Source of the DNA: Gelidibacter gilvus
Lineage (GTDB): Bacteria; Bacteroidota; Bacteroidia; Flavobacteriales; Flavobacteriaceae
Direction of reading: 5' to 3'
Length of the DNA stretch: 64,000 bases
NCBI RefSeq assembly: GCF_004115975.1
Contig: NZ_SDDZ01000002.1
Location: 556,361 to 620,360, forward strand
The notes under the pieces are model-generated. The model did no database searches. It was not told where the DNA came from and saw only the letters and a program-made list of their open reading frames with translations. Position numbers and translations under genes: made by a program. Shown one piece after another: positions 46,200 to 54,924 of the stretch (positions are counted from its first letter, which is position 1; each line of letters opens with the position of its first letter).

Positions 46200-48059
46200 T
46201 TAATTTATTGATTCATCATTCTCAAAAAAGGAAGGCGACCATATTTTTTCGCAAAGTGCTTTTACAATTTCATTTCGCTCCTTGATATTTTCTTTTTTCA
46301 TTATTGGAAACGGCTCGAATTCCACTTCTTTTAAATCCCGAGAATTAACGAAATTAGGGTTCTTTTTATAAAATTCAGGATGCAAGGATTGCGCATAGGC
46401 GTTTTCCTTGATATAATGTTCCAATTTTTCTTCGTAGATATCGCTTCCAAAAGATTGATTTGTTCCCTGTGGCAATAAAATCAATCCGCCAATCATATTT
46501 CGCCAATGTTGAAAATCATTTTGTTGGTCAAACTCATCTTTATGCCGATCGAACTTATTTCCCCATAAATGCTCTATTTCGAATTGTTTACCTTTTGGTT
46601 CAAAATAAGAAACATAATTTGTAGGGCGGCCTACAGCTTCATCCACGAAGGAGGTAATCCTTGATAAAAAATGCTTTATAAATCTTTTGTTTTGTTGATG
46701 CATCGCAAATTCTGATACTTTATCAAAGTTTTCAGGCAAGGAATTCATATCATCTAAAAGAGTGCTTTTCAACCCTTCAAGATTTTTATTTCTAACCGAT
46801 TTTATAAGATTAAAAAAAGTATATCGAATGGATGAAGCACTAAATTTTCGATAATTTACACTTCGACGCACGGTGTACGTTTCTATATATCTGGCTACTG
46901 TATCTAATTTAGCGTAAACCAAAGATTCATTATCTGAACTTTTAAGTGGAGCTATCAGCAAGCTTTCTTGTAATGATGGAGCAATGCCCCATCTACCTAT
47001 ATAAAATAAGTGAGGACACTGATCGTTAAAAACCTTCATTGCATCGTGTATTTTCATATACCAATCCACCATAAAGGTGAATTCGTTTCTAAAGAAATAA
47101 TAAAAATCATCCGACGTATTCAAATTAAATAACGCTTCGTGATTGTCTTTAAACCAATTATGAAACCGTGTCCCTATTAATTCAAAATCTTCATTTTCCG
47201 ATCCAGCTTTAGATTGCCGCATGCTGACCGCATATTTTCCGCGAAACCAAGCTTGGAAAAAATTTATATCACCAGTCGCATCATATTGATGGAGTTTGAC
47301 CATTTTATCTTTCCAAATATCATTGATTTCATTTCTTCTGTTGGTATCACCAATTCTTGAAAGCACATATCCTTTAAGCATTTCGGTAGAGGTGAGATTC
47401 ATTCCTCTATCATTCATTGTTTCAAAAATGGTGTATGCATTTTCATCAGAATAAGCAGTGATCTTAACGATAATTACATTTCCTATAAACCAATCGATAA
47501 AGAAAGGCAGAGCATCTGTTGTTAATTCCTCGGGGAACACTTCATATATATCCTTGTATCTGTTTGCAATATTAATAATCGTTTCCTCCTCAACTTTATC
47601 GGTGTCGAAATCGTCGTCATTGTAGAGTGCCTGAAGAATTTCTTGACGATCTTCGTCTGTCATATTGAAAGACTTTTCACCATATTTTTCCGAGAATATT
47701 AAACTTTCAATAGAAACTTTTGAAGGATTGGTTTTCTGAAGATTATTAAGATAAATCAGAAACAACGTTATAGAAGTGATTCGTTGCTGTCCATCTATGA
47801 TCGAATTTTTACCATCTTCTGAAACGCTAAAAACTACAGGCCCCAGATAATAACTGCTGTAATTGGCCACCTCTGAACGCGAATGACTTGGATCATACGA
47901 TTTTAAAAAGGTAGAAGTAAGGTCTTCTATAAGCGTGGTCATATGCTTTTTCTCCCAACGGTATTCCCGCTGAAAATAATCTATAAAGAATTTTTTGTCC
48001 TTTAATAAGTCATTGATGGTTTCATCAGAAGCCTCAATTTTATTTTTTAATTTGCTCAT
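46200..48059 (-). CDS. DUF262/DUF1524 (GmrSD-like) protein within the type I operon
   Basis: A 619-residue protein from the ATG at 48059 (an ATG at 48083 overlapping hsdS is possible). The DUF262 part has FQREYRWE (about 29-36) and IIDGQQRITS (D89), the ParB-like nucleotide site. The C-terminal DUF1524 HNH-type nuclease has EIEHLWGNKFD and WRNMIGGLILLPQGTNQSFG. GmrSD enzymes are type IV restriction enzymes that cut modified DNA; related single-chain proteins are frequent in type I loci. Here the H-x-x-P-type HNH start reads EHLWG, so it may differ from GmrD. Confidence 0.87.
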   Translation of the reverse strand: MSKLKNKIEASDETINDLLKDKKFFIDYFQREYRWEKKHMTTLIEDLTSTFLKSYDPSHSRSEVANYSSYYLGPVVFSVSEDGKNSIIDGQQRITSITLFLIYLNNLQKTNPSKVSIESLIFSEKYGEKSFNMTDEDRQEILQALYNDDDFDTDKVEEETIINIANRYKDIYEVFPEELTTDALPFFIDWFIGNVIIVKITAYSDENAYTIFETMNDRGMNLTSTEMLKGYVLSRIGDTNRRNEINDIWKDKMVKLHQYDATGDINFFQAWFRGKYAVSMRQSKAGSENEDFELIGTRFHNWFKDNHEALFNLNTSDDFYYFFRNEFTFMVDWYMKIHDAMKVFNDQCPHLFYIGRWGIAPSLQESLLIAPLKSSDNESLVYAKLDTVARYIETYTVRRSVNYRKFSASSIRYTFFNLIKSVRNKNLEGLKSTLLDDMNSLPENFDKVSEFAMHQQNKRFIKHFLSRITSFVDEAVGRPTNYVSYFEPKGKQFEIEHLWGNKFDRHKDEFDQQNDFQHWRNMIGGLILLPQGTNQSFGSDIYEEKLEHYIKENAYAQSLHPEFYKKNPNFVNSRDLKEVEFEPFPIMKKENIKERNEIVKALCEKIWSPSFFENDESIN

Positions 48060-48076
48060 ATTATTAAATTCTTTTT

Positions 48077-49438
48077 TTAACACACCTTCACCTTCCCCGT
48101 TACCACACTATTGATCAAACTACGCTTATACTCCTGCAACTTCGCTATCTCTTCCTGCTTTAAGGTAATGGCAGTGTCGATTTTCTGAGAAGCAGTTTCT
48201 ATATATTTTGAGATTTCTTTTTGTTCTGAAAGTGGTGGCTTAATCAAATTAAATACCTTGAAAAATTCATTATTAAGTATAGCGAGAGTAGTATAACTAG
48301 CTGTATTCAACATTACTTCAGATAAATTACGAAGTAAATAGAAGTAATACTTATTGTGTTCAGTATTACTGTGGAAACCTGTAATTTGTTGATTAAAAGT
48401 TCCTTCATTTACTAAATAAGATGTTTTTCCTGCTGTTGCACCAATTCCAACAACTAAAACTGAATCTTTTGGAAAAAACTTAATTTCTTTCTTTTCAATT
48501 GCTAGTTTGCTTAATTTCCTTTCCGATTCAATTAAAACTTCATTGTTTAAATCCTTTGGATTGTACCAATCTATATTACCATCATAAAATTTTTGATTTG
48601 AAGTGCTTGGTGTCGTTCCTGTTTGTATTTTATCAAATATAAATTTCAACCTCTTTACCTCCCAATGCTCCGGAATCTCCCCAATCCACTCCACGCCAGA
48701 ACCTTTTAGTAGTACGGAATCATCCAAACCACGGGTTACGGCTTTGTGGATCATGATTTGTTTGCGTTCTTTTAAAAGCGCTATTTGTTGCTCTTTAATG
48801 GAAATAGCCTGGTCTATTTTGGTGGTTTTGTCGTCTAGGAAGTTGGCGATGGCGGTTTGTTCTTGTAGAGGAGGGATTACTATTTGAAAATTTTTAATAT
48901 CTGAAGGTGCAATATGTGGTACCATTGGATCTGTTTTTGTCATTTCTACCCATAATAAGAAATTTCTATTTGCGATATTATTATACAAATAATTAGAGAT
49001 CAATGTTTTCTTCGGCCTTAATCTCGCGACACGTTGCAGCAACAGTATTGGTAGATCTGATTCTTTAATTTGACAAAAGTTCTTTCCGACTTTCGAACCA
49101 TCCATTGCAATTAAAATATCGCCATCTTTTAATAAGTAATCCATTAAATGATCTTCTATCTTTGGCCAACATCTTGTTTCTCCCCAATCTAAAACCCCCT
49201 CCTTGACATTAATTCCACGAGCCAATTTTATCCCTTCGTCCGTGTATTTTTCACTTTTAAAGGGAAATCCTGTTATCATATTAATATGATTTTTGAGACG
49301 ACTTACCTCCCAATACTCCGGAATTTCTCCCAACCATTCCACGCCAGAATCTTTATAGCGAGAATATGTCTGAACCTTTGATTTAGGTGGAGACGCGATT
49401 AATGGGGCGGATTTTATATGTTCTTGTTTTGTTTTCAT
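48077..49438 (-). CDS. hsdS: Type I restriction-modification specificity subunit S
   Basis: A 453-residue protein. Two target-recognition domains each begin with the conserved SGVEWLGEIPEYWEV / SGVEWIGEIPEHWEV and end with helical spacers rich in Gln and Lys (PPLQEQTAIANFLDDKTTKI; PPLSEQKEISKYIETASQKI). Its ATG shares one base with the stop of the RAYT gene (TAATG), so it is translationally coupled to a transposase-like gene. The N-terminal PLIASPP is encoded by GGAGACGCGATTAATGG, a half-copy of the REP found inside that RAYT. Confidence 0.93.
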   Translation of the reverse strand: MKTKQEHIKSAPLIASPPKSKVQTYSRYKDSGVEWLGEIPEYWEVSRLKNHINMITGFPFKSEKYTDEGIKLARGINVKEGVLDWGETRCWPKIEDHLMDYLLKDGDILIAMDGSKVGKNFCQIKESDLPILLLQRVARLRPKKTLISNYLYNNIANRNFLLWVEMTKTDPMVPHIAPSDIKNFQIVIPPLQEQTAIANFLDDKTTKIDQAISIKEQQIALLKERKQIMIHKAVTRGLDDSVLLKGSGVEWIGEIPEHWEVKRLKFIFDKIQTGTTPSTSNQKFYDGNIDWYNPKDLNNEVLIESERKLSKLAIEKKEIKFFPKDSVLVVGIGATAGKTSYLVNEGTFNQQITGFHSNTEHNKYYFYLLRNLSEVMLNTASYTTLAILNNEFFKVFNLIKPPLSEQKEISKYIETASQKIDTAITLKQEEIAKLQEYKRSLINSVVTGKVKVC

Positions 49439-50577
49439 TATCTCAATTCATAAAATTTATCGGCATCCCAATTTCTGGGATTGTCAATAATATATTTTGT
49501 AATTTTTTGAAAGGCTGTTTCATTCCTTATGATATGGTCGTGAAATCGAGATTGCCACCCAAAATCAGGTTGCGTTTTTCGTATTTCATAGGTGCTTCGT
49601 CCTTTATACCATCGGATGATGCGGGAAACATTTTGATGCATCATTGGATTTTTGTTGCCGGTGATTCCTCCCGTTGGTTTGGATGATGGCGTGGATGATG
49701 CATTGAATGTTGACGCGGTGGATGATTCGTTGGATCGTGGCGCGGTGGATGATTCGTTGGATGATTTGTTGGACGACGCGGTGGGTGTTGCGGTGGATGG
49801 CGCGATGGGCGTTGCGGTGGATGGCGCGATGGGCGTTTCGGTGGATGGCGCGATGGGCGTTTCGGTGGATGGTAGAGACGCGATTAATCGCGTCTCTACG
49901 GTATCGTCATCCAAAATGGTATCGTCATCCGAAATGGAATTATCAACCAATACAATATCGTCAACCGAAATGGATTCGTCAACCAAAACGGAATCGTCAA
50001 CCAATACAATATCGTCAACCGAAACGGAATCATCATCCGAAATGGTATCGTCATCCGAAATGATATCGTCATCCGAAATGGAATTATCAATTAATACAAT
50101 ATCGTCAACCGAAACGGAATGGTAAACCGAAACGGAATCGTAAACCGAAATGGAATTATTAACCAATACAATATCGTCATCCGAAACGGTATTGTCATCC
50201 GAAAAGGTATCGTCATCCGAAAAGGTATCGTCATCCGAAACGGTATCATCAACCGAAATGGTATCGTCAACCGAATCACCATTCGCAATAACAATATCAT
50301 CGGGTTTATTAATCATCAATATCCCGTGCACATGATTTGGCATGACCACAAAATCCCCCAATTCCACATACGGGAATTGATTTGGGATTTGAAACCAAAT
50401 GTTTTCGGCAATTTCCCCGGAATTATTTAACTCCATTTTTTGTTCGGCTATAGTTCCAAAATAACATTCCCTGTCTTGCGTGCATATGGTAATGAAATAG
50501 GCGGCATTACTACCGTAATCCCAATTTTGCAATCGCGCGGAGGGTATTCTGTATTTATTTTGGAATTTTTTGGTCAT
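49438..50577 (-). CDS. RAYT (REP-associated tyrosine transposase), copy 2, with repeat expansion
   Basis: A 379-residue protein, about twice the usual length. The N-terminal part is a normal Y1/HUH domain with VVMPNHVHGIL (His 82, His 84). Residues about 96-305 are low complexity: DDTISVDDTV-type hexapeptide repeats, then a REP-encoded VETRLIASL at 227-235, then STETPIAP octapeptides and Ser/Asn/Thr-rich repeats. The C-terminal domain resumes with NVSRIIRWYKGRSTYEIRK and WQSRFHDHIIRNE. The position aligned with the first Tyr of NYYEH in copy 1 is Phe, so activity is uncertain. It lies between hsdM and hsdS, coupled to hsdS. Confidence 0.88.
   Translation of the reverse strand: MTKKFQNKYRIPSARLQNWDYGSNAAYFITICTQDRECYFGTIAEQKMELNNSGEIAENIWFQIPNQFPYVELGDFVVMPNHVHGILMINKPDDIVIANGDSVDDTISVDDTVSDDDTFSDDDTFSDDNTVSDDDIVLVNNSISVYDSVSVYHSVSVDDIVLIDNSISDDDIISDDDTISDDDSVSVDDIVLVDDSVLVDESISVDDIVLVDNSISDDDTILDDDTVETRLIASLPSTETPIAPSTETPIAPSTATPIAPSTATPTASSNKSSNESSTAPRSNESSTASTFNASSTPSSKPTGGITGNKNPMMHQNVSRIIRWYKGRSTYEIRKTQPDFGWQSRFHDHIIRNETAFQKITKYIIDNPRNWDADKFYELR
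49688..50275. repeat. In-frame tandem repeats inside RAYT copy 2
   Basis: From about 49905 to 50275 the plus strand is built of 18-base units such as ATCGTCATCCGAAATGGT and variants with TCAACC, encoding Asp-rich hexapeptides on the minus strand. From about 49785 to 49870 there are 24-base units (GGTGGATGGCGCGATGGGCG plus TTTC). From 49688 there are shorter GTGGATGATTCGTTGGA units. All periods are multiples of three. Confidence 0.9.
49872..49899. repeat. Perfect 28-bp REP palindrome inside RAYT copy 2
   Basis: Both 14-base arms (GTAGAGACGCGATT and its complement) are exact with no loop. It is in frame and separates the Asp-rich and Thr/Pro-rich repeat tracts. Related CGCGAT/ATCGCG units stand directly upstream of this gene at 50596-50680. 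Confidence 0.92.
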
Positions 50578-50595
50578 ATTGGTTGGTGTTATAGA

Positions 50596-50680
50596 GATAC
50601 GCGATAAATCGATACGTGCTGAACCTGTACGCGATCAATCGATACGCGATCAATCGATACGCGATAAATCGCGTATCTAC
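50596..50680. repeat. REP cluster between hsdM and RAYT copy 2
   Basis: Four or five 15-base units of the type GATACGCGATAAATC or GATACGCGATCAATC follow in tandem. The last forms a perfect inverted repeat GATACGCGAT-AA-ATCGCGTATC (50656-50677). The hsdM stop codon (TAG, 50677-50679) lies within the end of this repeat. Confidence 0.88.
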
Positions 50681-53025
50681 GTTAATTGTAAAATTTCTGT
50701 AATCAATCCATCGCTTTGCTTTTCTAATTCAAGAATATCTTGGGTAACCTCTTCTATGCTTCGCAAAGGGGTATGCTTGTAAAAATATTTATTGAAACTA
50801 ATTTCATAACCTATTTTGGTGCTATCCAGATTGATCCACGCCTCTTCTACGTGTGGTTTTACTTCTTTTAGGAAGTAATTATGGATATTCTCTTTTAAAG
50901 GCACATTTTCGGTATCGCGCAGATCGCTTTCGGTTTCGTAGGTGATGAATTCTCCTTTTTTATTGGTCGGAAAATAACCGTAATCAGCTAAATTTTCTTC
51001 TTTACAGCCCAAGTGCTGTAACAGGCTTTGCAGTTTATCGCCGGTCAATTTTTCTTTTTTCTTGATGACTTTTTCGGCTTCGGCGTCATACCAGCTTACG
51101 GCATTGAGCACCGCTTTTTTATCGGAAGCGGAAGCGTCCAGTTTTTCGGATTTAATGATGTCATTGACTTCTTTTTCAAAAGCATTAAAATCAGTAAATA
51201 CGGTATCGCCAAAGTGAACTTCCATTTTTTTGGCAAGGTTCAATAAGTGCTGGTGCTTTTTCCAGGTCTCTTTTTTGGTCAGCTTCTTTTTATTGGCTGC
51301 TGATAGATTGAGATCGTTTTGCTCGCACCATTCCAAAATGGCTTTGCTATGTGTGCTGATATCCTTATAAACACTTTCGCCAAAGGTTTCGTAAGCATAT
51401 TGCATCGGTTCTTGCAAAACACGGTCGTATCTCAGGCTTTCTATCCGCTCTGCAGTGAATTGCGCTTTAAGGCGTTTTGGGCGTTCAATGGTAACTTTAT
51501 AGTATCCGAAATCTTCATTGTCAAAAACTTGGGCGGCAATGGAATTGTCACCTTCGCTTTCTACAGCCTTCATTTCGGTGTAAACCTCTAAGATTTCATC
51601 AATATGTTCAGGGGCGAACTCGCAGTTTTTATTTCCTAAGTTTTTGCGCAGTTTTCTAAATAATTGACCAGCGTCAATGAGTTGCACTTTTCCTTGTCGG
51701 TTTGCTGTTTTGTTATTGCTTAAAATCCAGATATAGGTGGTAATTCCTGTATTATAAAACAGGTTGTTGGGCATTTGCACAATGGCTTCCAACAGGTCAT
51801 TTTCAATGATATAACGGCGAATATTACTTTCGCCTCCACCAGCATCGCCTGTAAACAAACTACTACCGTTATGTACCGAAGCAATCCGACTACCGCTGGC
51901 ACTTTGAGATAGCGATTTCATCTTGCTGACCATTTCCATCAGGAACAGCAATTGCCCATCTGAGGATCGTGGCGTGGCGTCAACTTCTTCTTCAACACCC
52001 CAATAATCGGAAAGCACCACTTTAAAACGGGGATCGATAACATCTTTCCCATCCTTGATATATTTCTGTTCACTGCTCCAAGATTTCCCGTATGGCGGAT
52101 TGGACAGCATAAAGTCAAAGGTAGTACCTGCAAATTCATCTGTGGACAAAGTAGAGCCCAAACGAATGTTTTCAGGGTCGTTGCCCTTAATCATCATATC
52201 ACTTTTACAGATGGCATAGGTTTCGTCGTTTATTTCCTTTCCATAGAGATAGACATCGCCCAACGCTTTGATAAGTCCGTCTTCGTCTTTTACAAAATTC
52301 TGCGCCTCCGTTAGCATTCCTCCACTCCCACAGGCAGGATCGTATATGGTCATTACAGGAGGCAGATTATATTTGATAGGATCAAAAATGATGTGCGTCA
52401 TGAGCTCAATTACTTCACGTGGCGTAAAATGCTCTCCGGCTTCTTCGTTATTTTCTTCGTTAAACTTTCTTATTAATTCTTCAAAAACGTACCCCATTCC
52501 TAAATTGGTAAGTGCTGGGAGCTTACGTCCTTCTGGATCTTCTTTTTCAAAAGGGGTTAGGTTGATATATGGTGATGTGAATTTTTCCAACACATCCAAC
52601 AACACATCTTTGGTCGCCATATGGCGTACTTGACTGCGTAGTTTGAATTTATCGATAATCTCTTTTACGTTTCCGCTAAAGCCATTGAGATATTCCTCAA
52701 AATTGGCGAGTAAAATCTGCTGGCTATTGGTGGCGGTATTATGAAGCAATTGCAAAGTCCATTTGCTGGTATTATAAAACACATAGCCTGAGGCTTCACG
52801 CAGTCCGTTTTCATCCCATTCGGTAAAACCTGCTTCATCGCGTTGAAATGCGAGTTCTTCAAGAACGGTATCTTTGGTAGGTTCTAATAAGGCGTCCAAA
52901 CGGCGAAGGACCACCATTGGTAAAATGACGTCTCTATATTTTCCGCGTACATATACATCGCGCAAGCAATCGTCGGCTATCGACCAAATGAAGGATACTA
53001 ATTTATTATGTGAGGAGTGATTCAT
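50677..53025 (-). CDS. hsdM: Type I restriction-modification DNA methyltransferase subunit M
   Basis: A 782-residue protein, longer than the usual 500-600. The N-terminal helical domain (LVSFIWSIADDCLRD) is followed by the SAM motif YDPACGSGGMLTEA (about residue 229) and the N6-adenine motif NPPYGKSW at 309. The extra C-terminal 200 residues are Lys/Glu rich (KKKLTKKETWKKHQH) and carry a TKIGYEISFNKYFYKHTPLR segment typical of long HsdM proteins. It heads the operon hsdM, RAYT, hsdS, DUF262, hsdR. Its stop lies in a REP element. Confidence 0.95.
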   Translation of the reverse strand: MNHSSHNKLVSFIWSIADDCLRDVYVRGKYRDVILPMVVLRRLDALLEPTKDTVLEELAFQRDEAGFTEWDENGLREASGYVFYNTSKWTLQLLHNTATNSQQILLANFEEYLNGFSGNVKEIIDKFKLRSQVRHMATKDVLLDVLEKFTSPYINLTPFEKEDPEGRKLPALTNLGMGYVFEELIRKFNEENNEEAGEHFTPREVIELMTHIIFDPIKYNLPPVMTIYDPACGSGGMLTEAQNFVKDEDGLIKALGDVYLYGKEINDETYAICKSDMMIKGNDPENIRLGSTLSTDEFAGTTFDFMLSNPPYGKSWSSEQKYIKDGKDVIDPRFKVVLSDYWGVEEEVDATPRSSDGQLLFLMEMVSKMKSLSQSASGSRIASVHNGSSLFTGDAGGGESNIRRYIIENDLLEAIVQMPNNLFYNTGITTYIWILSNNKTANRQGKVQLIDAGQLFRKLRKNLGNKNCEFAPEHIDEILEVYTEMKAVESEGDNSIAAQVFDNEDFGYYKVTIERPKRLKAQFTAERIESLRYDRVLQEPMQYAYETFGESVYKDISTHSKAILEWCEQNDLNLSAANKKKLTKKETWKKHQHLLNLAKKMEVHFGDTVFTDFNAFEKEVNDIIKSEKLDASASDKKAVLNAVSWYDAEAEKVIKKKEKLTGDKLQSLLQHLGCKEENLADYGYFPTNKKGEFITYETESDLRDTENVPLKENIHNYFLKEVKPHVEEAWINLDSTKIGYEISFNKYFYKHTPLRSIEEVTQDILELEKQSDGLITEILQLT

Positions 53026-53310
53026 TTATTATTAAATTTTATTGTAGGTTTTCAAATATAGCACAATTCTTATTCGCTGGTTGATGGATGCGATAAGCTG
53101 AAAATCTTATCAGGAAACATGAAAGGAGTCGGTTGGTTTATAGCACCTGGTAATCTGAATCTTCTTTAAGAATTAAGCCATATAGTTACCAAAAATGGAC
53201 ATAACATGTTACTTTTAAAAAATAGAGGATCAACAGAGTTGCCTGCTGAATCGGGTAGTTCTTCCCTTATGTCACTAGTGCTGTAATTGTTTGAATCATA
53301 ATTTGTTGGT

Positions 53311-53460
53311 TATACAATTTAGTTTTTCCACAACCTATAACCGTTAGGGCAATTATAGACCGGTAATTTTTTTTATTAAGTGGTTCAATATAGGAAGATT
53401 ATTTATAAATAACGGTGATTTCTTACATCCAATAGGGTATTTTAAACTCAAACCAAATTA
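53311..53460. repeat. Long direct repeat, left copy
   Basis: About 150 bases match 60713-60855. The central 27 bases starting TATAACCGTTAGGGCAATTA are identical (53336-53362 and 60738-60764), and AATATAGGAAGATT further right is identical. No gene is inside. The two copies flank the 249-aa gene and the T9SS protein gene. Confidence 0.75.
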
Positions 53461-53619
53461 CCTGTTGGCTCACTAAAAATAGGTCCATTTGATAAAACTC
53501 AATTCCATATCACTAAATGCAAATGGACGCTGTTATGAAAATAGTGTTGAAACATCCAAATTATAACGAGAAACAAACACAATTCCCTTCTTTGCGCCTG
53601 TCCTAGAACGGATAATATA

Positions 53620-53745
53620 ATGCGCTCACACGAGCGGTGACTGAGGTTCATAGTATTAAATCAAGAACCTCGAGATAGCCGTTGAAGTAAGACTAAGTAA
53701 TTGTCTTTTCGATCGAGGCAAGCCTCGGGGTTTTAAAACCCACTG
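53620..53745. ncRNA. Candidate structured RNA: five consecutive hairpins
   Basis: In an AT-rich gap, five inverted repeats follow each other: CGCTC/GAGCG (53623-53636), GAGGTTC/GAACCTC (53643-53671), AAGAC/GTCTT (53689-53707), CGAGGC/GCCTCG (53714-53727) and GGTTTT/AAAACC (53729-53740). The strand and class are unknown; no reverse transcriptase or intron ORF is adjacent. A decayed mobile element is another explanation. Confidence 0.4.
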
Positions 53746-53961
53746 GTGGAAACAAAAAGCCAAAATAAATCATTGAAACTCAAATGGATGAGCATCACCA
53801 CCTGAACGGACGGGCAGATCAGTGTTCTATAATAAACATGACCAAGGAGGGATAAAAACAGGCAATTGAAATTAAAAGGAAATAAAAACCCATCTCATTT
53901 TGACAATAAACCAATAAAAAGCGGTCAACACAAGTTAGGGATGTTCAAATCCCTTATTCCC

Positions 53962-54043
53962 AACTTGCCCGTACCGAAAAGGAACGTTCGGGGCGGGTCA
54001 ACAACTTGCCCGAACCGAAAAGGAACGTTCGAGGCGGGTCAAC
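53962..54043. repeat. Two 41-bp REP-like repeats
   Basis: Copies start at 53962 and 54003, each AACTTGCCCGTACCGAAAAG then GAACGTTCGGGGCGGGTCAA with small changes. Each unit can pair CCCGNACCGAA with TTCGGGGCGGG imperfectly. Four more copies lie beyond the next gene. Confidence 0.92.
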
Positions 54044-54091
54044 AAACCTCAATACATTCTCATGCCCTCCATCCCTCTACCCCTATACCCA

Positions 54092-54841
54092 CTAAACAAC
54101 AGCAACCACCCCAATCCCCACCCCATTCTGCGCATGCAACAAATACATCTCCCCATCCACCTCCTGAAAATAGCGAATCCCTAATACCGCCAGTTGAATC
54201 CCCAATCCCGAAGGTAAAGTTGAAGGCATCATACTCAAGTGCGTTCCCGCAAAGTCTTTGGGCAGCATCAGAGGAGCAGCCATGTGTAGTTGATAATCCA
54301 TAGTCTCAAAATTAAAGTCCAAAACCCCAAATTGTAAGGCCACATGCGTCGCGCCCGAAATAAAAGAAACCCGATCCATAGAAAATTTCGAAAACTGCAA
54401 AGTATAAGTTGTCCAATCAATGTTAAATTCAAAAGGAAGCACCTGCCCAATCACACAATCCGGCGTATAATTAAAATTCCGTAGCATCTGTTTTCCAACA
54501 TCGGTCGCCACCCCTTTACCAACAAGACGTTCCCCACGCAGATTCTCGGTATCCAGCGCCTTCAAACCAGTAAATAAAGTCATCAACCTGCTATGAAAGA
54601 ACGTAAACTTATGGTTGTTATAAAACGGTCGTAACGCCTGCCGATACATCTTATTCACCCGCGAGCAATCCCCAAATTCACTCCCATTCTCACGAACCCT
54701 TTGCATGCTTTTTTTTGTTTTAATAGCGCTCCCATTAAAACCACCCCCAGCTTTCCGCGCCACAGGTTTCCCATACAAATAATAAAAATTAATACCCTCA
54801 ATCGTCCCTACCAACGGAATAATCCCTTTTTGTTTTGCCAT
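54092..54841 (-). CDS. Conserved Flavobacteriia hypothetical protein, 249 aa
   Basis: The protein begins MAKQKGIIPLVGTIEGINFY, then KPVARKAGGGFNGSAIKTKK and RVRENGSEFGDCSRVNKMYR. This N-terminal pattern (AxQKGIIxLxGTIxxxxFY, RENGxEFG) is familiar from many flavobacterial proteins of unknown function. The rest is predicted beta-rich with no signal or membrane segment. The gene is flanked on both sides by 41-bp REP-like arrays in the same orientation, and its G+C content is visibly higher than the surrounding gap. Function unknown. Confidence 0.75.
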   Translation of the reverse strand: MAKQKGIIPLVGTIEGINFYYLYGKPVARKAGGGFNGSAIKTKKSMQRVRENGSEFGDCSRVNKMYRQALRPFYNNHKFTFFHSRLMTLFTGLKALDTENLRGERLVGKGVATDVGKQMLRNFNYTPDCVIGQVLPFEFNIDWTTYTLQFSKFSMDRVSFISGATHVALQFGVLDFNFETMDYQLHMAAPLMLPKDFAGTHLSMMPSTLPSGLGIQLAVLGIRYFQEVDGEMYLLHAQNGVGIGVVAVV

Positions 54842-54924
54842 AATATCAACTATTTTTAATTAAAATGACCATTCTCAGTCAGTCTTCAGAATTCAGTCAC
54901 CAGTCATCAGTCATCAGTTCTCTC
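54842..54924. other. Short tract of CAGTCATCAGT-like repeats
   Basis: Upstream of the 249-aa gene the plus strand reads CAGTCAGTCTTCAGAATTCA and CAGTCATCAGTCATCAGT, a degenerate direct repeat. No gene is seen. Confidence 0.5.

Noticed and set aside
49652..50430. Antisense frames opposite the RAYT repeat tract
   Set aside because: They arise from the in-frame tandem repeats; the minus strand has the HUH and C-terminal domains of a known family.
53620..53745. Group II intron or retron RNA
   Set aside because: No domain V-like motif and no reverse transcriptase gene nearby; kept only as a candidate structured RNA.
53866..54303. Plus-strand frame of 145 codons
   Set aside because: It runs through the 41-bp repeats and the antisense of the 249-aa gene; low complexity with no start context.
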